Positions 44,149 to 53,621 of a DNA stretch of 64,000 nucleotides are shown one piece after another. The notes under the pieces were generated by a model. It saw nothing but the letters and a program-made list of their open reading frames with translations. It did no database searches and had not been told where the DNA came from. Each line of letters starts with the position of its first letter. Position 1 is the first letter of the stretch. Position numbers and translations under genes: made by a program. Origin of the DNA: Streptomyces clavuligerus (GTDB lineage Bacteria > Actinomycetota > Actinomycetes > Streptomycetales > Streptomycetaceae); the NCBI RefSeq assembly GCF_005519465.1, contig NZ_CP027858.1, positions 6,559,001 through 6,623,000 of the forward strand, given 5' to 3'.

Positions 44149-46494
44149 TCAGCAGGCGCCCAGATCCGTCCAGACACCCCACTGGCCGGTGGTGCCGGGC
44201 TCGTCGCCCTTGGTCCACCACTTCGCCTTGTAGTTCCGGCCCTTGTGGGACACGGTGGCGTTGGTGCCGTACTCACCGGTGGCGGTCCACGCCGGGGCGG
44301 TGCAGGGGCCGCCCGGGCCCGGGCCGGGGCCGCCGGAACCGTCGGTGGGCTCCACCAGCTTCACCCCGCGCGCCAGGTCGGAGGCGATGCCGTAGGTCTT
44401 GCCGCCGAAGGTCACCGTCCAGTTGGACGGGGTCGAGACGGGGGAGTAGTAGACGAAGTCCAGCTCCACCGAGGCGCCGGGGGCCAGCGTCTGCCAGGCC
44501 GGGAGCTTCAGCGAGACCCGGTGGAAGTCGCCCTTCAGACCACCCACATTGGGGCCGGTGTGGTCGCTGCGGACGATGGTGGTGCCGAAGCCGGACTGGT
44601 CCTTGGCGTTGTTCGGGGCGGAGGTCGCGTAGTCGAACTGGAACTCCGTGCCGCCGGGCAGCGCCACCTTGGTGTTGTTGGTGATCTTCAGCTTGGGGCT
44701 GATCGGGTAGTTCTGGTCACCCAGGGCGAACTGGCCGAAGTCCACGTCCACGTTGATCACGTCGGTGGGCATCGCGGGCGCCGCTGCGGCCTTCTTGTTG
44801 CCGTACGGGGTGGCGGTCTTGAACTTGTTGTACAGCACGCCGGTCAGGGTGGAGCCCTGCTCGTACTGGCCCTTGGTCGCGTTCCAGTCGTAGTCGCCGG
44901 CGAACTCCCACATCATGGTGCCGCCGATGCCCTTGCTCGCCACATAGTCGGCCTTGGCGGCGATGGACTGCTCGTCCTCGGTGGTGAGGAAGACCTTCTT
45001 CTGCGCGTTCCACAGCCACGGCGCGACCAGGGTCGAGTCGTACTTGCGGGCGTAGGTGCCGGTCAGCCGGGTGTTCGCGGGCAGGCCGAACTTGGGCAGG
45101 TAGTCGGGGACGATCCCCTTCTCCAGGTTCTTGGCGTGCCACATCGGGTTGAAGCCCGCCGGGGCCTCGACGCCGTTGCTGTCGGTCTCGTGCCAGATGT
45201 TGTCGATGCCGATCGCGCCGTCACCGCACTTGGTCAGGCCGGAACCGGCCGGGCAGGTGCTCGCGGAGGACTTGCCCCAGAGGCCGTCGGTGCCGCCCTG
45301 GACGTTCTTCCAGCCGCGGGAGTAGGACGGCAGGCCGATGTTGATGCGGCCCGCGGGCATGGAGCCCCGGAAGTAGTGGTACGCCCAGTCGGTGTTGAGG
45401 TAGCCGATGCCGCCGTACTGCGAGGTGCTGTAGACACCCGCCGAGGCCAGCTCGGAGTCCTTGCCGTCGTCGAACAGCGCGGCCTGCGGGCCGACGTGCT
45501 CGTTCCAGGTGCCGTGCAGGTCGTACGACATGATGTTGAGGTAGTCCAGGTACTTCTGCACCTGGAAGGTCTCCATGCCGCGCAGCAGATAGCCGGAGGA
45601 GGGGGCGGCCACGGTCAGCATGTAGTGCTTGCCGTCGGCGGCGCCCGCGCGGTCCAGCTTCTCGCGCAGGGTCTTCATCAGCGCGGCGTAGCTCTTGACC
45701 AGCCCGGCGCGGCGGCCGTTGGCGAGCGCCCAGTCCGCGGGGTGGCCCGCGTCCTTCATCGTGGTCGGGTACTCGTAGTCGATGTCGACGCCGTTGAAGC
45801 CGTACTTCTTGATGAAGGCGACGGCCGAGTCGGCGAAGGTGTTGATGCCCGCCTGGTTCACCGAGCCGTCGGCGTTGGTGGTCGTCGAGTAGAAGCCGCC
45901 GGAGTTGACCCGGTTGCCGTTGTCGTCGGTGTAGCCGCCGGTGTCCGTCCAGCCGCCGACCGAGATCAGCGTCTTCACGTCCGGGTGCTGCTTCTTGAAC
46001 TTGTTCAGCAGGTTGAAGTGGCCCTTGTAGGGAAGGGCCGGGTCCATCTCGGCACCCGCGACGCCCGGCCAGGTCATCCCGGTGTTCGGGTTGTTGGGGC
46101 CGTCGGTGCCGACAGTGATCTTGTTGGCGCCGTCGATGGCGGCGAACGCGTAGTTGATGTGGGTGATCTTGTCCCACGGGATGTTGTTCGCCAGGAACGC
46201 CGGGCGGCCGTCCTTGCCGGTGCGCCAGTTGGTGAAGTAGCCGATGACGCGGCGCTGGTGGTCGGCGCCCATCTTCTCGCGGCCCTGGGTGTCGTAGACC
46301 GAACAGTACGGGACGTCGACGCCAGGAGTGGAGTACAGGCCCTCGGGGCGACAGGACTCATGGGCCGAGGCGGTGCCGGCCTCGGGCGCGGGGGCCGCCT
46401 GCGCGGCGCCCGCGGAGAGCGAACCGGTCAGCAGCGCGGCGATGGCCGTGCCTGCCGCGAGCAGCGACGCTCGGGTACGGGTGGGGGACAGCAA
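44149..46494 (-). CDS. Secreted GH18 chitinase with CBM5/12-type binding domain
   Basis: 781 residues from a TTG at 46494: AGGAGG (46504-46509 complement) sits 9 nt upstream, and the Sec signal then begins properly (…LLAAGTAIAALLTGSL, cleavage near AAQAAP). An ATG at 46563 is open but lacks a site. The GH18 barrel contains SVGGW and the catalytic FNGVDIDYEYP (Glu at about residue 241). Later come a beta-sandwich of the ChiC/cellulose-binding type (VDVDFGQFALGDQ) and a C-terminal chitin-binding module (CTAPAWTATGEYGTNATV ... GVWTDLGAC). It hydrolyses chitin outside the cell. The promoter carries the known Streptomyces chitinase direct repeats. Confidence 0.95.
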   Translation of the reverse strand: MLSPTRTRASLLAAGTAIAALLTGSLSAGAAQAAPAPEAGTASAHESCRPEGLYSTPGVDVPYCSVYDTQGREKMGADHQRRVIGYFTNWRTGKDGRPAFLANNIPWDKITHINYAFAAIDGANKITVGTDGPNNPNTGMTWPGVAGAEMDPALPYKGHFNLLNKFKKQHPDVKTLISVGGWTDTGGYTDDNGNRVNSGGFYSTTTNADGSVNQAGINTFADSAVAFIKKYGFNGVDIDYEYPTTMKDAGHPADWALANGRRAGLVKSYAALMKTLREKLDRAGAADGKHYMLTVAAPSSGYLLRGMETFQVQKYLDYLNIMSYDLHGTWNEHVGPQAALFDDGKDSELASAGVYSTSQYGGIGYLNTDWAYHYFRGSMPAGRINIGLPSYSRGWKNVQGGTDGLWGKSSASTCPAGSGLTKCGDGAIGIDNIWHETDSNGVEAPAGFNPMWHAKNLEKGIVPDYLPKFGLPANTRLTGTYARKYDSTLVAPWLWNAQKKVFLTTEDEQSIAAKADYVASKGIGGTMMWEFAGDYDWNATKGQYEQGSTLTGVLYNKFKTATPYGNKKAAAAPAMPTDVINVDVDFGQFALGDQNYPISPKLKITNNTKVALPGGTEFQFDYATSAPNNAKDQSGFGTTIVRSDHTGPNVGGLKGDFHRVSLKLPAWQTLAPGASVELDFVYYSPVSTPSNWTVTFGGKTYGIASDLARGVKLVEPTDGSGGPGPGPGGPCTAPAWTATGEYGTNATVSHKGRNYKAKWWTKGDEPGTTGQWGVWTDLGAC

Positions 46495-46635
46495 GGGTCT
46501 GATCCTCCTGGTGGGGGGAGCCGTTGCCCGGCAGGGGCGCGGGGGGTGATCGTTCTCGCTCAACAGAAGTGGGGGTGGAGCGCGTTGGAACCGGGCGTGC
46601 GCACGCCCGGAACCGGTTCCGCGGAGGTGACGCAG

Positions 46636-46677
46636 AGATTAAAAGGACTAGACCAGCACGTCAATAGGTCTGGACCT
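46636..46677 (-). promoter_or_regulatory. Chitinase promoter with 12-bp direct repeats
   Basis: On the minus strand: AGGTCCAGACCT (46677-46666), -35 TTGACG (46664-46659), TGGTCTAGTCCT (46655-46644) and -10 TAATCT (46641-46636; 17-bp spacing). The two 12-mers, 22 bp apart, match the TGGTCCAGACCT repeats known from Streptomyces chitinase promoters at 11/12 and 10/12 positions; the second also resembles a DasR site. Confidence 0.85.
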
Positions 46678-46812
46678 TTAACCGGGTGGAGTGAGACCCG
46701 GTCGTGATGATTTCCTCCGGTGGGCGGGGCCCCGAGAAGCCCCGTCCAGGACGGCTCCGAGGCCGTCCCAAGACCGTCCGAGTATGACCCGAACACCCAG
46801 CGAGGACCAGCC

Positions 46813-49101
<2,289 letters not shown>

Positions 49102-49439
49102 CGGAGCGTCAGTACCGTGTCCGGGGTCGGTCCGGGACCCGTCCGGGCTCCGGCGCGCGGGGGAGCCGGGCGCTCCCTCGGCCCGCGACGGCGCGTCCGA
49201 TGGACACCACGGGTTCACCCGGTGCCGGTAAACCACGCTTTCCGGTGAGACGGGAGAACCGTTTGCCCGCCGGGCGCGGCGGCTAGGGTCGGTCGGACAG
49301 GCCCTGGGGTCGGGGAGCCGTCGAGCCCCGATCCCGCCCGGCGCCGGGGTGTTGCCGTTCCCGGTGCCGGGCGCCGTGCGCCACGCGTCCGCCGCCGTCC
49401 CGTACCGGGCGGCGGCCCAGGACCGGAGGGAGAACCGCC
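49102..49439. other. Intergenic region, no gene seen
   Basis: 338 bp between two plus-strand genes; includes the promoter region of the duplicated-domain protein and the GGAGGGAG site at 49425-49432. Nothing else was identified. Confidence 0.3.
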
Positions 49440-50195
49440 GTGCAGGATCGTTCCGTACCGTTCGACGGCCGCCCGGGCCGTCCGCTCCCCGTCGCCGGGC
49501 CCCGCCCGGGACCGGCCGGGCCGCCGGGGCAGCCACCCGCGCCGCCCCGGGGGGAGGGGGTCTGGGCCGGGCGCTGGCAGATGGACCACGACGGCTGGCA
49601 CGGCGAGCTGGTCATCGACCCGGCGGCCGACGGCGCGCCGTCCGCCGCGGGGCCGTCCGCCGGGGGCCGGCTGGGCGACTACCGCCGCGCGGGCCGCAGG
49701 TACGACGTCCACGGCTTCACCGTGCAGCACGGCCGCGGGCTGCGCTTCTGGGTCGCCGACACCGCCGACCAGGAGTTCCAGGCGTATCTCTGCGGCGGGG
49801 ACGCGGGCCGCGCCGCGGGCTGGACCGACTGGCGGGGCACCCCCTTCGGGCTCAGCCTCAGCCGGGTGGCCCGTCCCGGTCCGCCCGCGCAGGGCTTCAC
49901 CGCCGCCGACTGGCAGGGGGTCTGGCTGATCTACCACGACGGCCGCTGCGGACGGCTCGACATCGCCTCCGTGCGGCCCTTCTCGGCCGAGTACACCCCC
50001 GGGGACGACCAGGGTCCGCTGCCCGCCTTCGGCGCACCGGACGGACGCCGTCCGCACATCCTGGAGCTGGCGATCCCCTTCCCCGGCGGCTGCCGGGGCT
50101 TCCGGATCCTCGGCCACACCTGGGAGCGGGACGTCTTCTCCGGCCACACCTCCTGGGGCGGTCTGCTCTCGGGGGTGCGGGGCCACCGCGTCTGA
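49440..50195 (+). CDS. Unknown protein with two homologous halves
   Basis: 251 residues from the GTG at 49440, after a strong GGAGGGAG. Residues ~1-40 are Pro/Gly-rich. Two segments repeat: VWAGRWQMDHDGWHGELVI (about 40-60) and DWQGVWLIYHDGRCGRLDI (about 155-175), both W-x-G-x-W ... H-D-G-x-x-G-x-L-x-I. The end (FRILGHTWERDVFSGHTSW) may be a further related strand pair. It looks like a beta-rich protein with a duplicated sensor or binding motif. No signal peptide. I do not know the family. Confidence 0.55.
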   Translation: MQDRSVPFDGRPGRPLPVAGPRPGPAGPPGQPPAPPRGEGVWAGRWQMDHDGWHGELVIDPAADGAPSAAGPSAGGRLGDYRRAGRRYDVHGFTVQHGRGLRFWVADTADQEFQAYLCGGDAGRAAGWTDWRGTPFGLSLSRVARPGPPAQGFTAADWQGVWLIYHDGRCGRLDIASVRPFSAEYTPGDDQGPLPAFGAPDGRRPHILELAIPFPGGCRGFRILGHTWERDVFSGHTSWGGLLSGVRGHRV

Positions 50196-50306
50196 CCGGC
50201 CCGGCACCGGGCCCCCGGACGGCCCCGCCACGGGCCCCGGACGGCCCCGGACCGGCTCCACGCCCGGTCGGCGGCCGGACCGGCCCGGGGGAGGCCGGAC
50301 ATGAGC

Positions 50307-50342
50307 CGGCCACCGCTCACATGCCCGGGTGAGCGGTGGCCG
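50307..50342. terminator. Perfect 14-bp bidirectional terminator
   Basis: CGGCCACCGCTCAC (50307-50320) and its exact complement (50329-50342), loop 8 nt, between convergent genes. Confidence 0.85.
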
Positions 50343-50437
50343 TGCCCCGGGCCGCCATTCCCGGGGCCGGGGAGGGTCCGAAGAGGTCCGCACGGTCGGA
50401 CGGAAGGGAGACCGGGCGGACCCGCGGGACCCGGGTC

Positions 50438-51328
50438 CTACAGAGCGGGGCGCATCGTGTCCGCGAGGAGCTGGTGCCCGGACGGGGTCGGGTGGATGTC
50501 CCGCAGCGGGCCGCAGGCGAACGTCTCCTGACAGAGCTTGACCAGGTTGGCCGGGGCCTTGCCCCCACCCGGGAGGTCGGCCTCCGGGGTGAACGCGAAG
50601 GACTGGAAGGCCGTCGAGAAGTCCGCGAGCGTGAAGTGGTTGGCCTTGAAGTGCCGGGCCAGGATCTCGTTGAACGCCTGCTGGGCACCGGCCGTCTCGA
50701 ACGCCGTCTTCTGCCCCTGGGCGCCGCTCAGGAAGCTCACCAGGAACGGGTTGTACGTGTTGGCGGCGGCGAGGTTGGTCGTCGCGCTGGAGGCGCCGTT
50801 CACGGCGGCGGTGATCCGGCCGACGTTGGTGTCGAGGGCCTTGAGCGTCCGCAGGGTGCACGCCTGGTCGACGGCGCCGTTGACGAAGCAGGCCCGGAGG
50901 TCGTTGCCGCCGATGTTCAGGCTGACGAACTTCACCCGGGCGGCGTTGACCGTCAGGAAGTCCACGGCCTTCGCCAGTTGGCCGACCGTCTTGTTGGCGC
51001 TGTCCTTGTAGGTGCAGAAGCCGCCGTTGATGAAGGTGGCGCTGGTCTCGCTGGAGCAGCCCAGCTTGATGTGGCGCAGATTCGGGTCCGTCTGCTTGAG
51101 CTGTGCGAAGAGCTTGTCGGTGTAGCCCAGATTGGTGTCCCGCTGGACATCCGGCTGGAAGCCGCTGGCCAGCGAGTCGCCCAGGGAGACGTAGTACGTC
51201 GGGTCCGCCGCGGCGGTGGAACGGGAGTCGCCGGACTCCGCCGAGGCGCCGGGGGACGTGCCGATCATCAGCCCGGTGAGGACGGCCGCGCCGGCGAGCA
51301 GGGCGAGAGGTCTGCGGCTGCTGCGCAT
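50438..51328 (-). CDS. Secreted SGNH/GDSL esterase
   Basis: 296 residues from the ATG at 51328 (AAGGAG 10 nt upstream). A signal peptide (cleavage near PGASAE) is followed by GDSLASGFQ (nucleophile Ser, block I), GCSSET (block II Gly), NIGGNDLRAC (block III Asn) and DIHPTPSGHQ (block V Asp-His). It is like the Streptomyces extracellular lipases/esterases of this superfamily. Six Cys may form disulfides. Likely hydrolyses lipid or acyl esters outside the cell. Confidence 0.92.
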   Translation of the reverse strand: MRSSRRPLALLAGAAVLTGLMIGTSPGASAESGDSRSTAAADPTYYVSLGDSLASGFQPDVQRDTNLGYTDKLFAQLKQTDPNLRHIKLGCSSETSATFINGGFCTYKDSANKTVGQLAKAVDFLTVNAARVKFVSLNIGGNDLRACFVNGAVDQACTLRTLKALDTNVGRITAAVNGASSATTNLAAANTYNPFLVSFLSGAQGQKTAFETAGAQQAFNEILARHFKANHFTLADFSTAFQSFAFTPEADLPGGGKAPANLVKLCQETFACGPLRDIHPTPSGHQLLADTMRPAL

Positions 51329-51769
51329 CTGCTGATCTTCTCCTTGTCGGATCGCGCTCCGGGGAGCTCCGGGAGGGGGAATCCCGGGGGGACGGGTGAG
51401 CGGTTGACCGGTGGCACGGCGCGGCCTTCGCCCGCCGTTCACGCCATACGGGACCCTGTCCGGATCAGTGCGCTCCGGTCTTCACCCCGTCCGTCACTTC
51501 CCTCCCGGGGGAAACGGCGGATCGGGGAGCGCGCGGCCGGGGCGCCGTCGGGGCCCGTAGCGGGGCCCGGTGCGGGACCGCCCGGCGGCGCGGGCCCCGG
51601 ACCTGGGGAGGGGCCGGGGGTGTGCGGGGCGGGCGGGGGCCGCCGCGCGGACTCCTGCGCGGCCCGCGCGGCGGGCCGTACGGGCCCCGTTCCGGGCCCC
51701 CGGATTTTTCCTCGGGGACGTACCGCGGGGTACGGCCGAATGCGATGGTCCGCGGGCGCGTTTCCCCGG

Positions 51770-52080
51770 CGGGGGTGCCGTGCCGGGGCGCCGCGCCCGT
51801 GCCGCCCCGTGCCGCCGTGCCGTACGCGTGCGCATGCCGTCGTGCGCGTGCCGCAGTGCTGCACGGGCCCGTACCGCCGTACACGTACACGTACACGTAC
51901 ACGTGCCCGTCCGCCGTACGCGTGCCCGGTGCCGTCGCTGCGCCGCGTCGCAGTGCCGTGCCGCGCCGCGCTGCGGTGCCGTCGCGTCGCCGTGTCGTGC
52001 CGCCGTCCCGTGCGCCGGGCCGGGGCGCCGTACGCGTGCCGCCGTTCCGCGCTGCCGTTCCGCGCGCCGGGCCGCCGGGA
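51770..52080. repeat. Low-complexity GCCGT-rich repeats with GTACAC microsatellite
   Basis: Dense degenerate repeats of GTGCCG and CGCCGT. GCCGTACGCGTGC recurs exactly at 51819-51831, 51913-51925 and 52027-52039. Four perfect GTACAC units lie at 51879-51902. Confidence 0.85.
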
Positions 52081-52166
52081 CATCGGGCCCAACTCGGCCC
52101 GCCCGCCTGCCCGGTGTCCCCGGCGGCGGCACCCGCGCGAGATTCATGCGGCATGCATGTGCATAT

Positions 52167-52204
52167 TGGTCCAGACCTTTACGGAGTGGTCGAGACCTTA
52201 TACC
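52167..52204 (+). promoter_or_regulatory. Chitinase-type direct-repeat promoter without a chitinase
   Basis: TGGTCCAGACCT (52167-52178), a perfect match to the Streptomyces chitinase repeat, and TGGTCGAGACCT (52187-52198), start-to-start 20 bp; TTTACG (52178-52183) and TATACC (52199-52204) could be -35 and -10. The segment is sharply AT-rich. The next gene rightwards is DoxX at 52860. Confidence 0.78.
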
Positions 52205-52859
52205 GTGGTGCCGAGTTCACCACTGTTCACCACTTCGCCACACATCCATCCTCCACCACCGCCGAGGCGGCTCCTCCCGCGCGGAGCCGTGCCCCGAAGA
52301 GGGCCCCGGGCCCCCGCGGCCCACGGCCCCGTCACGGAGCACGGGACGGCGGAGGGCGGCCACCGACGACGCGCGGGTGAGAAAGGACGCAGGAGAACCG
52401 ACACCGCCGGCGGGCCCGAGGGCCGGGACCGCGGGCACCGACGGCCGCCACGGCGGCCCAGCACGGGGACCACCACCGGACCGGCCAGGTCCCGGCGGCG
52501 AACCCCACCCCCCACCGTCACGGAGGGGCCACCTTGCCCGGACCTGGACTCCGGACAAGCACCCAGGGCGCACCGGCCGTGGGCGGACCGGCCCCTCTCC
52601 ACCCCCCACGGCCAACGCCCCCACGCGCTGGCCCCACTCCCCACACCAGGTGCGTTCCCCGGCACGGCGGCACGCGCCCGCCCCCACCCACGGGCGGGCG
52701 GCATCCGACGCCGCACGACAGCCGTGCGACCGCGCACTCCGAAAGGCACCGGCGCGCACGGCGGACCCCGTGCCCGCCCCGGCGGCCCGCCCCGCGACCC
52801 CCGCTCCGGGGCCGCCCCGCCGCGCCCACCGGACGGCACCTGGTCAGAAAGGACTGACG

Positions 52860-53438
52860 ATGACTGGACCCATCGGCGGCACCTCTGCGGCGACGGCCAC
52901 CCGGCCCACCCGACTCCCTCAGCCCGGCCTGCCCGTGCGGAGCAGGCGCGCCCTCACCACCGCCCTCGGCCGCTACCGGCCCCACAGCACCACCGTGCTC
53001 CGCGTCTCCGTCGGACTGGTCTTCCTCTGGTTCGGCCTGATGAAGTTCGTCCCCGGCGCCAGCCCCGCCGAGGACGTCGCCACCCGCACGATGAACGCGC
53101 TCACCTTCGGCCTCGTCCCCGCGGACGTCTCCCGGCCGATGCTCGCCCTGTTCGAGACCGCGATCGGACTCGGACTGGTCACCGGGATACTGCTCCGCCT
53201 GGTCCTGGTCGCCTTCTTCCTGCACATGGCGGGAGTCTTCTCCGCGCTCTTCGTACTGCCCGCGGAGATGTGGGACGACCGGACCGCCACCCCCACCCTG
53301 GAAGGGCAGTACATCATCAAGAACGTCGTCCTGATCGCCGCCTGTCTCGCGGTCGCGGTCGACACCTGGTGCACGGGCACCGCGGCCCGCTCCGGCACCG
53401 CGGACCCCGCCCACCCCGGAGGCCACACCTCCGGGTGA
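52860..53438 (+). CDS. DoxX-family membrane protein
   Basis: 192 residues from the ATG at 52860 with GAAAGGA upstream. After a ~40-residue cytoplasmic N-terminus come four membrane helices. STTVLRVSVGLVFLWFGLMK is the conserved first helix of DoxX (R-x-x-x-G-x-x-F-x-x-x-G-x-x-K), and PMLALFETAIGLGLVTG the second. DoxX/DUF417-like proteins act in redox or sulfur-linked membrane processes, mostly uncharacterised. Its only visible promoter is chitinase-like and ~655 bp upstream. Confidence 0.85.
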   Translation: MTGPIGGTSAATATRPTRLPQPGLPVRSRRALTTALGRYRPHSTTVLRVSVGLVFLWFGLMKFVPGASPAEDVATRTMNALTFGLVPADVSRPMLALFETAIGLGLVTGILLRLVLVAFFLHMAGVFSALFVLPAEMWDDRTATPTLEGQYIIKNVVLIAACLAVAVDTWCTGTAARSGTADPAHPGGHTSG

Positions 53439-53621
53439 ACACCGCCGGGGGCGCGCCCCGGCGAACCGGCTGACCTCCCCCGGCGCTCACCGCACCGATG
53501 CGCGCCGGGGGAGACCGCTGACACGTGACGCCACCCCCCACCTGTCGTTGGACCGGATGGCAGCAGACGGAGAGCGCGCCACGGCGCCCGCTCCGCTGGG
53601 ACCGTGCGCGAAGGGCGGGGC

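Larger units (their letters stand above)
51329..52859. other. 1.5-kb gene-poor, repeat-rich region
   Basis: No convincing gene in any frame. It includes the GDSL promoter side, a stretch of GCCGT-type simple repeats (51770-52080), a chitinase-like promoter (52167-52204) and then about 650 bp of GC-rich, Pro/Arg/Gly-coding-looking shadow sequence up to the DoxX start. The latter half is probably an untranslated leader or the relic of a lost gene. Confidence 0.5.

Noticed and set aside
51465..52154. Three overlapping 217-229-codon minus-strand frames
   Set aside because: They come from simple repeats (GCCGT, GTACAC); their open state reflects GC content only.
50336..53473. 1045-codon plus-strand open frame
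   Set aside because: Spans the antisense of the GDSL gene, repeats and another frame of DoxX; no domain. The true genes there are the GDSL esterase (minus) and DoxX (plus, other frame).
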